Shown here piece by piece: positions 42,044 through 51,337 of a DNA stretch of 64,000 nucleotides. Within the stretch, counting starts at the first letter, position 1. The number at the start of each line of letters is the position of its first letter. The notes beneath the pieces were generated by a model. That model was not told the DNA's origin, searched no databases, and saw only the letters and a program-made list of their open reading frames with translations. The DNA is from JBAZKK01 sp964456925 (GTDB lineage: Bacteria > Omnitrophota > Gorgyraeia > Gygaellales > Profunditerraquicolaceae): positions 32,113-96,112 of the forward strand of contig CAYWCX010000001.1 of NCBI GenBank assembly GCA_964456925.1, in the 5' to 3' direction. The translations under genes and the position numbers were made by a program.

Positions 42044-43306
42044 TTACTCCTTTTCCCGGCGCACCCGCGCTCCGAGGGCGCTCATCTTCTTTTCGATATC
42101 TTCGTAACCGCGGTCGAGGTGATAGATTCTGGAGATGGTGGTTTTACCTTTCGCTACCAGCCCCGCCAATAAAAGCGATGCCGAAGCCCGGAGGTCCGAA
42201 GCCATGACCGGCGCGCCCGAGAGGCGCTTTACCCCCTCCACAATGGCGTGCGGACCTTCGCGCTGAATCCGCGCGCCCATACGGTTAAGTTCCGCCACAT
42301 GCATGAACCTGTCCGGATAAATCTTTTCGGTAATCACGCTGATGCCGGGGGTAACGCTCATCAGGCTCATAATCTGCGCCTGCATATCGGTAGGAAAACC
42401 CGGGTAAGGCAGGGTAGTGACATTAATTGCCTTTAATCTTCTCTTCGCACGCACCCGCAGTGCACCGTCGGTCCGGGTAATGACCGCGCCGCTCTCTTCT
42501 AATTTATCGATAATCGCGCCTAAGTGCTGGAGTGAGGCGTTCTTAATCCTGATGTCGCCGCCGGTGATAAGCGACGCCGCCATAAAGGTTGCGGCTTCAA
42601 TCCTGTCCGGGATAATGGTGTGTTCCGCGCCCCTTAAATGTTTTACACCTTCAATCCTGATAACCGGCGTGCCCTGGCCAATAACCCTGGCTCCCATCTT
42701 GTTAAGGAAATCGGCGAGGTCCGCTACCTCCGGCTCGCAGGCCGCGTTTTCAATAACGGTCTTCCCCCGGGCAAGGGTCGCGGCCATCATCACATTATCC
42801 GTGCCTAAAACCGAGGAGCCGTACACCCCGCCCAGATACATGCTGTTTCCCCTGAGGTGCTGCGCCTTCGCTACAACGTAGCCTGATTCAATATTGATAT
42901 CAGCGCCGAGGGCCTTCAGGCCCTTAAGGTGCAGGTCTACTGGACGCACTCCGATAATGCAACCGCCGGGCAGGGAAACCCTGGCCTTCTTAAGTTTAGC
43001 CAGTAAGGGGCCCAGGACGCAGAATGAGGCACGCATCGTAGAGACCAGCTTGTAATCCGCCGTGAAATTTACATACCTGCCCTGCGTTACCGTTACCGTG
43101 CCGGCGTGAAACTCGGTATTTTTGCCGAGGGACCTTAAGATTTTAAACATGGTATTGACATCGCAAAGGTCCGGGACCCCGCGGATAACACAGGGTTCGT
43201 CAGTCAGTAGTGTAGCCGCCAGTATCGGCAAAACCGCATTCTTCGCCCCGGAAATCCTGACCTCGCCTTTTAACTTTACCCCGCCTTCAACTACAAGCCT
43301 GTCCAT
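42044..43306 (-). CDS. murA: MurA, UDP-GlcNAc 1-carboxyvinyltransferase
   Basis: First committed step of peptidoglycan synthesis, 420 residues. It has GAKNAVLPILAATLL near the N-terminus, the active-site Cys in LPGGCIIGVRPVDLHL (the residue targeted by fosfomycin), and PYPGFPTDMQAQ. The presence of Cys rather than Asp predicts fosfomycin sensitivity by family rule. It follows prmC with a 2-nt gap. Confidence 0.97.
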   Translation of the reverse strand: MDRLVVEGGVKLKGEVRISGAKNAVLPILAATLLTDEPCVIRGVPDLCDVNTMFKILRSLGKNTEFHAGTVTVTQGRYVNFTADYKLVSTMRASFCVLGPLLAKLKKARVSLPGGCIIGVRPVDLHLKGLKALGADINIESGYVVAKAQHLRGNSMYLGGVYGSSVLGTDNVMMAATLARGKTVIENAACEPEVADLADFLNKMGARVIGQGTPVIRIEGVKHLRGAEHTIIPDRIEAATFMAASLITGGDIRIKNASLQHLGAIIDKLEESGAVITRTDGALRVRAKRRLKAINVTTLPYPGFPTDMQAQIMSLMSVTPGISVITEKIYPDRFMHVAELNRMGARIQREGPHAIVEGVKRLSGAPVMASDLRASASLLLAGLVAKGKTTISRIYHLDRGYEDIEKKMSALGARVRREKE

Positions 43307-43308
43307 AC

Positions 43309-44097
43309 TTACGCCTTCCTTTGCATAACGATTACCCGGTCTATACCCTGATAATCGGCAGTAACTTTTATTATACGTAAATCATGCCGTTGTGTAAAAA
43401 TATTACTTACTCCCCCGGCCTGGCCAAAACCCACCTCCAATATCAGATAACCGTTTTCCTTGAGGTAAACCGCTGCCTCGCCGGCAATGCGGCGGTAAAA
43501 ATCCAGGCCGTCGTTTCCTCCGTCTAATGCCAGGCGCGGCTCCTGCTGCACTTCCGGGGCAAGTCCGGCAATTTCGGCTCCAGAGACGTAAGGAGGATTA
43601 GCGAGGATTAAATCATAACCGGACGGCCTGCAAATATTATTATCAAATAAATTGCCTTTTATAAAGTTAATTCTTACGTTGTGTCTTGCGGCGTTACAAC
43701 GCGCTACTTCCAGGGCTTCCTGCGAAATATCAACGGCGTCTATCCCGGCCTGCGGCAGAAATTTAGCCAGCGTTATCGCAATACATCCTGAGCCGGTACC
43801 GAGGTCAAGAATTCTTAAGTTGCTGCCGTCAATGCCCTGCGCTATCCTTAAGGCCTCCTCAACGAGAATCTCGGTCTCCTGGCGCGGTATCAGCACATCC
43901 GGCGTAACTTTAAAATCCAGGCCCATGAATCCGGCCTTTCCTAAAATATACGGCAGGGGCTCTCCCTTTATCCTTCTTTTTAAAACCGCGGCAATCTCTC
44001 GGGATTTGTTTTTCTCAAGCGCCAAAGCCCGGTTTAAATACAGCCCCGCACGGCTTAATCCCAGGACTTCGCTGAATAGTAACTCTGCTTCGTTCAT
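43309..44097 (-). CDS. prmC: PrmC, release factor glutamine methyltransferase
   Basis: Methylates the GGQ glutamine of RF1 and RF2. The 262 residues contain the N-terminal helical domain, PYILGKAGFMGLDF, LIPRQETEILVEEAL, the SAM motif ILDLGTGSGCIAI and the catalytic NPPY (LILANPPYVSG). It is adjacent to its substrate gene prfA with a 4-nt overlap. Confidence 0.95.
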   Translation of the reverse strand: MNEAELLFSEVLGLSRAGLYLNRALALEKNKSREIAAVLKRRIKGEPLPYILGKAGFMGLDFKVTPDVLIPRQETEILVEEALRIAQGIDGSNLRILDLGTGSGCIAITLAKFLPQAGIDAVDISQEALEVARCNAARHNVRINFIKGNLFDNNICRPSGYDLILANPPYVSGAEIAGLAPEVQQEPRLALDGGNDGLDFYRRIAGEAAVYLKENGYLILEVGFGQAGGVSNIFTQRHDLRIIKVTADYQGIDRVIVMQRKA

Positions 44098-45161
44098 TCG
44101 CGGCTGGCCTTTTCTTTTTCGCCGGCGGCCTTTATCAGGGCATCGGAAAGTTCATCCAGGTCGCCGTTTAAGACTTCCTCTAATCTATAGGTGGTGAAAT
44201 TGATGCGGTGGTCGGTAATACGCCTGTCGGGAAAATTATAAGTACGGATTTTTTCGCTCCTGTCGCCGGAGCCGATCTGCGACCTCCGGTCCGAAGAAAT
44301 CTTTTTTAACTCCTCCTGCTGTTTCATATCGAGAATACGGGCGCGCAGGATTCTCATTGCCTTGTTTTTGTTTTTGAGCTGCGAGCGTTCATCCTGGCAA
44401 GCCACCGCCATGCCGCTGGGGATATGGGTAATCCTGACTGCGGAATCGGTCTTCTGCATATGCTGGCCGCCGGGTCCTGAAGAACGGTAGGTATCAATCC
44501 TTAAATCCTTGGGTTCGATTGCTATCTCTACCTCCTCGGGCTCGGCCAGAACCGCAACGGTAATGGTAGAGGTATGAATCCTGCCCTGGGCTTCGGTTTC
44601 CGGCACGCGCTGCACCCGGTGCACCCCGCTTTCAAATTTCAGGCGTTTATAGGCGTCTTTACCTCTGACGCTAAAAATAATTTCCTTAAAACCCCCCAAT
44701 TCCGTGGGGTGCGCGGACATCTCCTCCGCCGTCCAATTGCGGCGGACGGCATATTTGCTATACATCCGGTAAAGGTCAGCCACGAATAATCCTGCCTCCA
44801 TGCCTCCGGTGCCCTGGCGGATCTCCACAATCACATCCTTGCCGAGGTCTTTATCCTCGCCGGCGAGTGCCTCTTTAATTTTTTCCTCAAGACCTGCCTT
44901 CTTACTGCTTAAATCCGTTAATTCGCTCCTCGCCAGCTCCAGTAGTTCTTTATCTGCCTTTTCTTTTATCACCTGCTCCAGGTCTGTTATTTCACGGCAG
45001 ACCCGCTGGTATTCCCGGAAGAGATAAACCGCATCCCGGATATCGGAAAGCTCCTTGGCGTAACGGTTATACTGCTCCTTATTGGAGATGACCTCCGGCG
45101 AAGCCAGGAGATGCTCCAGTTGCTGATAGCGGTTATCCAGTTTTTCCAGCTGTTTTAACAT
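44094..45161 (-). CDS. prfA: Peptide chain release factor 1
   Basis: 355 residues recognising UAA and UAG. It has the GGQ loop SSGPGGQHMQKTDSAVRITH and the RF1-specific stretch GVHRVQRVPETEAQGRIHTST (PET in place of the common PAT/PVT anticodon tripeptide). The length is normal. The order rpmE-prfA-prmC-murA is well known from other bacteria. Confidence 0.95.
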   Translation of the reverse strand: MLKQLEKLDNRYQQLEHLLASPEVISNKEQYNRYAKELSDIRDAVYLFREYQRVCREITDLEQVIKEKADKELLELARSELTDLSSKKAGLEEKIKEALAGEDKDLGKDVIVEIRQGTGGMEAGLFVADLYRMYSKYAVRRNWTAEEMSAHPTELGGFKEIIFSVRGKDAYKRLKFESGVHRVQRVPETEAQGRIHTSTITVAVLAEPEEVEIAIEPKDLRIDTYRSSGPGGQHMQKTDSAVRITHIPSGMAVACQDERSQLKNKNKAMRILRARILDMKQQEELKKISSDRRSQIGSGDRSEKIRTYNFPDRRITDHRINFTTYRLEEVLNGDLDELSDALIKAAGEKEKASRE

Positions 45162-45167
45162 CGTTAT

Positions 45168-45368
45168 TTATTTCTTGCCGTACTTCTTCATGAACTTATC
45201 GACCCTGCCGGCGGAATCCACGAATTTCTGTTTGCCGGTAAAAAAGGGATGGCACTTCGAACATACGTCCACCCTGATATTAGGTTTGGTGGAACGGGTA
45301 TGGATGGTATTTCCGCAGGCGCATACGATGACGCAGTCCTGATACTTCGGGTGAATGTTGTCTTTCAT
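45168..45368 (-). CDS. rpmE: Ribosomal protein L31
   Basis: 66 residues beginning MKDNIHPKYQDCVIVCACG, with zinc cysteines in CACGN and CSKCHPFFTGKQ, so it is the zinc-binding type. The ATG at 45368 has AAAGGAGG 8-9 nt upstream. A 28-codon extension in frame reads into the AT-rich repeat and is rejected. It lies between rho and prfA as in many bacteria. Confidence 0.95.
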   Translation of the reverse strand: MKDNIHPKYQDCVIVCACGNTIHTRSTKPNIRVDVCSKCHPFFTGKQKFVDSAGRVDKFMKKYGKK

Positions 45369-45383
45369 TACTTTAGCCTCCTT

Positions 45384-45478
45384 TAATTTCGTAATTCGTA
45401 AATCGTAATGCGTAAATGGTAATTTTAAAAAATAAAGATTACGAGTTACCAATTACGGATTACAAATTACGGTTTACG
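45384..45478. repeat. Iterated AT-rich palindromic array
   Basis: Same type as 41919-42037. The left arm is made of GTAATTC, GTAAATC, GTAATGC and GTAAATG units, followed by a TTTTAAAAAATAAAG centre. The right arm holds reverse-complement units (ATTACGAGTTACCAATTACGGATTAC). It lies between rho and rpmE and may form a hairpin in the rho-rpmE transcript. Confidence 0.7.
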
Positions 45479-45483
45479 GCACT

Positions 45484-46752
45484 TTACTGGTTCATGCTGT
45501 TTAAGAACTCGGTGTTATTCTTGGTCTTGGCGAGCTTTTCGATGAGAAGCTCCATTGCCTCGACGTTATTCAATTCGTTTAAGACCTTGCGCAATATCCA
45601 GACCTTCTGCAGGATTTCGGGCTTAAGCAGCAGTTCTTCGTGCCTGGTGTTGGAGCGTTTGATGTCAATGGCAGGGTAAATCCGGCGCTGGAAGAGGTTG
45701 CGGTCAAGCTGGATTTCCATATTGCCGGTGCCCTTGAACTCCTCAAAGATAACCTCGTCCATCCTACTGCCGGTATCCACCAGGGCAGTGGCAATAATGG
45801 TGAGGCTGCCGCCCTCTTCTACGGCGCGGGCTGCGCCGAAAAAGCGCTTGGGTTTCTGCAGGGCGTTGGAATCAATACCTCCGGAGAGCACCTTGCCGCT
45901 GTGCGGGACAACCGAGTTGTAGGCGCGGGCGAGCCGGGTGATACTGTCCAGCAGTATTACGACATCCTTTTTATGCTCCACCAGCCTCCTGGCTTTTTCC
46001 AGGACAATCTCGGCAACCTGCACGTGCCTTTCCGGCGGCTCATCAAAGGTCGAGGAAATCACTTCGCCTTTAACGTGCCTTTGCATATCGGTGACCTCCT
46101 CCGGCCTCTCGTCAATCAAAAGCACAATCAGGATTACCTCCGGCTGGTTGGAGGTGATGGCATTGGCGATCTTCTGCAGCAGGACGGTCTTGCCGCTGTA
46201 GGGCTGCGCTACGATAAGCCCGCGCTGGCCCTTGCCGATGGGCGCCAGGAGGTCCATAATGCGCATGGAGATTTCCCCCGGGGCCGTCTCCATGATAAAG
46301 TGCTCCTGCGGGTACACCGGCGTGAGGTTATCAAAAAGCACTTTTTCCTTAGCCTCGTCGGGATGCTCAAAGTTTACCGCCTCTACCTTCAGGAGCGCGA
46401 AATATTTCTCGCCTTCCTTGGGCGGGCGTATCTCCCCGCTGATGGTATCGCCGGTCTTCAGGTCAAACTTGCGTATCTGCGAAGGAGAGACATAGATGTC
46501 GTCCGGGCAGGGCAGGTAATTATAATTGGGAGAACGCAAAAAGCCGAAACCCTCCGGCAGAATCTCCAGCACCCCCTCCCCGAACATCAGGCCTTCTTTT
46601 TCCGCCTGCGCCTGCAGGATCTTAAAGATGAGGTCCTGTTTTTTAAGGCCGCTGAAGCCGTTGACATTAAGAGTCTTGGATAACTTGTTAAGTTCGGCAA
46701 TCTTCATTTCCTTCAGTTTTCCGATATCTAATTTTTCCACAACAACCTCCAT
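45484..46752 (-). CDS. rho: Transcription termination factor Rho
   Basis: Hexameric RNA helicase of 422 residues. It has an N-terminal Rho_N helix bundle (about 10-55), a cold-shock RNA-binding domain (about 60-130; EGFGFLRSPNYNYLPCPDDIYV), Walker A QPYSGKTVLLQ, and LLIDERPEEVTDM. The P-loop reads PYSGKT where PKAGKT is usual. It overlaps coaE by 25 nt at its start. Confidence 0.97.
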   Translation of the reverse strand: MEVVVEKLDIGKLKEMKIAELNKLSKTLNVNGFSGLKKQDLIFKILQAQAEKEGLMFGEGVLEILPEGFGFLRSPNYNYLPCPDDIYVSPSQIRKFDLKTGDTISGEIRPPKEGEKYFALLKVEAVNFEHPDEAKEKVLFDNLTPVYPQEHFIMETAPGEISMRIMDLLAPIGKGQRGLIVAQPYSGKTVLLQKIANAITSNQPEVILIVLLIDERPEEVTDMQRHVKGEVISSTFDEPPERHVQVAEIVLEKARRLVEHKKDVVILLDSITRLARAYNSVVPHSGKVLSGGIDSNALQKPKRFFGAARAVEEGGSLTIIATALVDTGSRMDEVIFEEFKGTGNMEIQLDRNLFQRRIYPAIDIKRSNTRHEELLLKPEILQKVWILRKVLNELNNVEAMELLIEKLAKTKNNTEFLNSMNQ

Positions 46753-47321
46753 ATTTTTACTGCCTGTTTCCTGGTTTCTTGGATACTGCCGTTGTTATCT
46801 ATTACAAAGTCCGCCAGGCGGATCTTTTTCCCCAGGGGCATCTGGGAATTTATTCTTTTTAAAATACCCTTTCTTTCAAGGCCCCTGTCCCTGCTTAATC
46901 TCTTAATCTGTTTATCGCGCCCCGTCTTCACCACAACCAATTTATCCACTCCTTTATGCAACCCTGCCTCAATCAAAAGCGGTGCATCCAGGATTATTAT
47001 TTTTGCGGGGTTATCCTTTATTTCTTTGCGGATGGTGCGGATTACGCCGGGATGCACGATGCGCATAAGTTTATTTAATAAATGCCTATCCGCAAATACC
47101 TTCTTTGCCAGGGCCGCCCGGTCAATGGTAACGTTATTTTTGAGAATGCCTCTGCCAAAGGCAGCTATTACCTTACGGTAAGTCCTGGTCCCCGGCACCA
47201 ACTCCCGGTGAGCAAGGGCATCGGCGTCAATCACCGTGGCCCTGGCGCCTGCCAGAGATTTGAATATCCGGGCAACGGTAGTTTTACCGCTGCCGAAACT
47301 GCCGGTTATGCCTAAAATCAC
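46728..47321 (-). CDS. coaE: CoaE, dephospho-CoA kinase
   Basis: Last step of coenzyme A synthesis, 197 residues. P-loop GITGSFGSGKTTVA, VIDADALAHREL, and DAPLLIEAGLHKGVDKLVVV are conserved. CoA made here is also the acceptor for AcsB. It follows glgA with a 3-nt gap. Confidence 0.95.
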   Translation of the reverse strand: MILGITGSFGSGKTTVARIFKSLAGARATVIDADALAHRELVPGTRTYRKVIAAFGRGILKNNVTIDRAALAKKVFADRHLLNKLMRIVHPGVIRTIRKEIKDNPAKIIILDAPLLIEAGLHKGVDKLVVVKTGRDKQIKRLSRDRGLERKGILKRINSQMPLGKKIRLADFVIDNNGSIQETRKQAVKIWRLLWKN

Positions 47322-47324
47322 GGC

Positions 47325-48707
47325 TTAAGGTTTCCTTTCGTAGAGTTTCAGGTATTGCTTAGCCGAAACCTCCCAGGAGAAATTATAGTGCATCGCCTTT
47401 TGCATCAAGGCGCCCCATTTATTTGTGTTTTGGAATGCCTTCGCCGCCTTCTCGATAGTTTCCACGAGCGCCTCTTTGTTATATTTGTCAAAAACAAAAC
47501 CGTTATCTTCCGTAACGGTATCGGCAAGTCCGCCGGTCTTAAAGACCAGAGGGATGGTGCCGTAACTAAAACTAATCATCTGGCCCAGGCCGCAGGGTTC
47601 GTATTTGGAGGGCATCAGAAATATATCCGAACCGGCATAAATCTTATGCGCCAGGGCATCGTCAAACTTCAGGTGCAGCGAGATAACCCGGGGGTATTTC
47701 TTAACGATATCTTCCAGGATAAGGTGGTATTTTAAATCGCCGGTGCCCAGGATTACCAGCCCCAAGCGCATCTTTGCAATCTTATCGATGGCATCGCAAA
47801 TGATATCAAACCCCTTCTGTTCTGCCAGCCGCGATACGATGCCGAAGAGCGGAACCTCCTTATTAACCGGCAGTTTACAGATTCTCTGCAGGTCCTCTTT
47901 ATTCTTATATTTATCCGCAATGGTCTCGGCAGAATAATTACGCAGGATAAACTTGTCGGTGCGCGGGTTCCAGATGGAGTAGTCCAGGCCGTTTAACACC
48001 CCAAAAAGAGAATCGCGGCGCTTGTCCAATATCCCGTCCAGGCCGAAACCGAATTCCTTAGTCTGAATCTCCTTGCTGTAAGTGGGGCTTACGGTATTAA
48101 GGGTATCCGAAAACACCATCCCGCCTTTTAAAAGGTTGACCTTGCCGTAGAATTCCAGCATATCCATATTGAAAAGGCCCCAGTCCAGGCCGAGCTTGGG
48201 ATACTGCTCTTTGGGAAACAGCCCCTGATAACCGATATTATGCACGGTTAATACCGTGCGGGTATTCTTATAGAAAGAATTCTTGCGGTATAGGTTTTTC
48301 AAATACACCGCGATGAGGCAGGCCTGCCAGTCGTGGATATGGATGACATCGGGCCTGAAGTTTATCTCCTTGAAAAGCTCCAGTGTTTTTTTACAATAAT
48401 AGGAGAACCTTTCAAGATTATCGGGATAATCGCCGTTTTTATCCCCGTAGAGGCCGTCGCGGTCAAAATAACGGCTGTTCTCGATGAAATAGACCTTGAT
48501 TTTCTTCCCGACGGTGGCAAAGGAGATGCCCTCCTTGACTTTGGTGATATTAAACCCGGCGTCCTGAATCATTTTATACTTCGGCATTACGATAATAACT
48601 TCCTGTTTCAGGTTTTCCAGCGCCAGCGGTAAAGCGCCTGCCACATCCGCCAATCCTCCGGTCTTGGCAAAGGGAACGACCTCTGGAGCACAAACAGCAA
48701 TCCTCAT
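47325..48707 (-). CDS. glgA: Glycogen synthase (GT5)
   Basis: ADP-glucose-type starch/glycogen synthase of 460 residues. The N-terminal domain has the nucleotide loop KTGGLADVAGALPLAL and HIHDWQACLIAVYL. The C-terminal domain has GIVSRLAEQKGFD, GLVILGTG, MPSKYEPCGLGQMISF and TGGLADTV. All key residues are present. It indicates glycogen storage. A good ribosome site (AAGGAGG) lies upstream. Confidence 0.95.
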   Translation of the reverse strand: MRIAVCAPEVVPFAKTGGLADVAGALPLALENLKQEVIIVMPKYKMIQDAGFNITKVKEGISFATVGKKIKVYFIENSRYFDRDGLYGDKNGDYPDNLERFSYYCKKTLELFKEINFRPDVIHIHDWQACLIAVYLKNLYRKNSFYKNTRTVLTVHNIGYQGLFPKEQYPKLGLDWGLFNMDMLEFYGKVNLLKGGMVFSDTLNTVSPTYSKEIQTKEFGFGLDGILDKRRDSLFGVLNGLDYSIWNPRTDKFILRNYSAETIADKYKNKEDLQRICKLPVNKEVPLFGIVSRLAEQKGFDIICDAIDKIAKMRLGLVILGTGDLKYHLILEDIVKKYPRVISLHLKFDDALAHKIYAGSDIFLMPSKYEPCGLGQMISFSYGTIPLVFKTGGLADTVTEDNGFVFDKYNKEALVETIEKAAKAFQNTNKWGALMQKAMHYNFSWEVSAKQYLKLYERKP

Positions 48708-48721
48708 CGCAGACTCCCTCC

Positions 48722-51262
48722 TTAGTTGACAGATACCATATCCAGCCAGTTATTGCCTTTTTTGATGCTGACCCTTACCGGCACCTTCAAGGTCAAAACA
48801 TTCTCCATCCTGTCACGGATTAAATCCACGCTAACCTTTAATTCTGCCAGCGGTACGTTAAAGACCAGCTCGTCGTGCACCTGTAAAATCATGCGGGTCT
48901 TGAGATTCTTTTCCTGAATCCGGCGCTGGACCTGAATCATCGCCATTTTTATCAAATCGCTCGCTGACCCCTGGATAGGGGTATTAATGGCCTTGCGCTG
49001 GGCAAACTGCCGCACCGCCTGGTTCTTATCCTTAATCTCGGTGAGGTATCTGCGGCGCCCGGAAATAGTGGTAACAAAACCTTCTTCTTCGGCTTTATTA
49101 ATCTGCTGCTGCATATATTCTCTGACGCGGGGATATTTTGTCAGGTAGGCCTCGATAAAACTCTCTGCCTCTTCCAGCGGAATCCCGAGGTCGCGGGAGA
49201 GCCCGTACGGCGTCAGGCCGTAGATAATCCCGAAATTTACCCGCTTGGCGGTATTGCGCATCTCTTCATTAACCTCGCCCTCTTCTACGCCGTAGATTAG
49301 CGCGGCAGTAGCGCGGTGTATATCTTTATCCTGCAGGAATTCGGAAATTAAATTCTCGTCACCCGAAATATGCGCCAGGACCCTTAATTCAATCTGCGAA
49401 TAGTCGCCGGAGAGAAGGCAGCTTCCCGAATCAAAGGCGACGATAGCCTGACGAATCCTGCTGCCGATATCGGTCTTTACCGGTATATTCTGCAGGTTGG
49501 GATTGCTGGAGCTGAGCCTGCCGGTTTCGGTGGCAGTCTGGTTAAAAGAAGTGTGCAGCATACCGGTTTTAGAATCGACTAACCCCGGTAGGGTATCGAT
49601 ATAGGTGTTCTTTAGTTTTGTCAGTTGGCGGTATTCCAGCAGCAAAGCCGGCAGTTCATGCGATGCCGCCAATACCCTAAGCACCTCCTCGTCGGTAGAA
49701 GGCCCGGTCTTCGTTCTTTTGACTACCGGAAGCTGCAGCTTCTCAAAAAGGATAGTCCTCAACTGCTTGGGCGAATTAATGTTGAATTCCGCCCCGCTTA
49801 TGCGGTAGATATCCCCGATTAAGGAAATCAATCTTTTTTCAAGCTCTTTGGAAAGGCCGCTTAAAATCCCGAGGTCTAATTTTATACCGGTCAACTCCAT
49901 CTTTGCCAGCACTTCTGCCAGCGGCATCTCGATGTCATAAAAAAGCTCCAGGAGGGACTTTTCCCTTAATTCCTCTTCCAAACGTGTTTTTAATTTTGAA
50001 ACCAACTCGAGGGTTTTGACACCACTGCTGATTGCGCGCAAAGGTGTCTGGTCCAAATAATCCCAGGCCAATTCTTCGAGCGCGTAAGAGGCCTTGCCGG
50101 GATTCAAAAGATACGCTGCAATCATGGTATCAAAATATAAGCCCTCCAGCAAAATCCCCTTCCTTTCCAGCCTCACTTTCAACCCCTTAAGGTCATGGCC
50201 GATTTTTTTGATATTTGGCTGCGAGAGGATGTCCTTTAGGCGGTTGCTAATCCTGCTTACGAGGAAATTTTTACCCGCAATACGCAGGGCAATATCGTCC
50301 TCTCCTGCCCTGCTTAAGGTAATCTCGTTTATACCAGCGGTTAAAGAATCCAGGTCGCTATCTTTTAACTCCGGGGCATCATCGCCGGAAGGTTCTTCTT
50401 TTTCTACGGGCAGGCCCTTCAGGAATTTTTTGAACTCCAGTTGTTTAAACAGCCGCAGGAGCCCTTCAGTGTCGGGCTGGGTAAGGCGCAACCTTTCCAG
50501 GTCAAAATCTATCCCTACTTCTTTATCCAGAACCGCCAGCTCCTTATTCAAATTAATGGTAGCGAGGTTATTTTGAATGGCTAAACGCACCTTCGCTAAG
50601 CCGACCTTATCGCGGCGCGACAACAGCGCATCAAGCGAGCCGAAATCCCGGATTAAATCTACCGCAGTCTTCTCTCCGATACCGGCAATCCCGGGAATGT
50701 TATCCGCAACATCGCCCATCAAAGCGATAATATCGGGTATCTGGCGGGGGCTCACCCCGAAACGCCCCCTGACCTTCGCTTCATCATAGGTGACGCCGTC
50801 ATCCTTATAAGGATTGAACACTTCGGTATCCTTATCCACTAACTGCAGGATATCCTTGTCAGAACTGATGATGGTTACCTTAAGGCCGCGGGCCTTAGCC
50901 TTAGCGGCAAGAGTGGCGATAACGTCATCGGCTTCATAACCTTCTTTTTCAAAGACAGCAATCCGGTATGCGTCGAGCAGCTTGCGGATAAAAGGCAACT
51001 GACCGGCGAGCCCTTCGGGCATCGGCGGGCGCTGCATCTTGTATTCGGCAAATTTTTTCTGGCGCAGGGTTTCCCGCGAGACGTCAAAACAGGCGGCGAT
51101 AAACTCAGGGCGCTTTTCCTTAATAATCTTGTTGAGCATGTTGACAAAACCGTAGACGGCATTGGTGGGCTGGCCCGAAGAAGTAGAAAGCCCTTTGATG
51201 GCATAGAAGGCGCGGTAACAAAAAGCCGTGGCGTCGATTAAAAACAATCTCCCCTGAGCCAT
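48722..51262 (-). CDS. polA: DNA polymerase I
   Basis: 846 residues. The N-terminal 5'-3' exonuclease (1-290) has DADDVIATLA, SSDKDILQLV and GVADNIPG-type motifs (GDVADNIPGIAGIGEKTA). The middle domain (about 300-460) lacks the DxE motif of the 3'-5' exonuclease, so proofreading is probably inactive. The polymerase carries motif A SGDYSQIELRVLAHIS, motif B RNTAKRVNFGIIYGLTPYG and motif C QVHDELVFNV. It lies between glgA and the TPR gene. Confidence 0.97.
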   Translation of the reverse strand: MAQGRLFLIDATAFCYRAFYAIKGLSTSSGQPTNAVYGFVNMLNKIIKEKRPEFIAACFDVSRETLRQKKFAEYKMQRPPMPEGLAGQLPFIRKLLDAYRIAVFEKEGYEADDVIATLAAKAKARGLKVTIISSDKDILQLVDKDTEVFNPYKDDGVTYDEAKVRGRFGVSPRQIPDIIALMGDVADNIPGIAGIGEKTAVDLIRDFGSLDALLSRRDKVGLAKVRLAIQNNLATINLNKELAVLDKEVGIDFDLERLRLTQPDTEGLLRLFKQLEFKKFLKGLPVEKEEPSGDDAPELKDSDLDSLTAGINEITLSRAGEDDIALRIAGKNFLVSRISNRLKDILSQPNIKKIGHDLKGLKVRLERKGILLEGLYFDTMIAAYLLNPGKASYALEELAWDYLDQTPLRAISSGVKTLELVSKLKTRLEEELREKSLLELFYDIEMPLAEVLAKMELTGIKLDLGILSGLSKELEKRLISLIGDIYRISGAEFNINSPKQLRTILFEKLQLPVVKRTKTGPSTDEEVLRVLAASHELPALLLEYRQLTKLKNTYIDTLPGLVDSKTGMLHTSFNQTATETGRLSSSNPNLQNIPVKTDIGSRIRQAIVAFDSGSCLLSGDYSQIELRVLAHISGDENLISEFLQDKDIHRATAALIYGVEEGEVNEEMRNTAKRVNFGIIYGLTPYGLSRDLGIPLEEAESFIEAYLTKYPRVREYMQQQINKAEEEGFVTTISGRRRYLTEIKDKNQAVRQFAQRKAINTPIQGSASDLIKMAMIQVQRRIQEKNLKTRMILQVHDELVFNVPLAELKVSVDLIRDRMENVLTLKVPVRVSIKKGNNWLDMVSVN

Positions 51263-51337
51263 TTTAGGAAAGCGGACAATCCTCTTTTTAGATTAATTAA
51301 ACACGGGAAAAATAAGGCGTGATACGGCGAAGCCTGA

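Noticed and set aside
41919..45478. CRISPR array made of the GTAAT-type repeats
   Set aside because: Units are 9-11 bp, imperfect, have no unique spacers of constant length, and no cas gene is near.
45640..46683. 347-codon plus-strand open frame opposite rho
   Set aside because: Antisense shadow of a highly conserved gene; composition effect, no ribosome site or family match.
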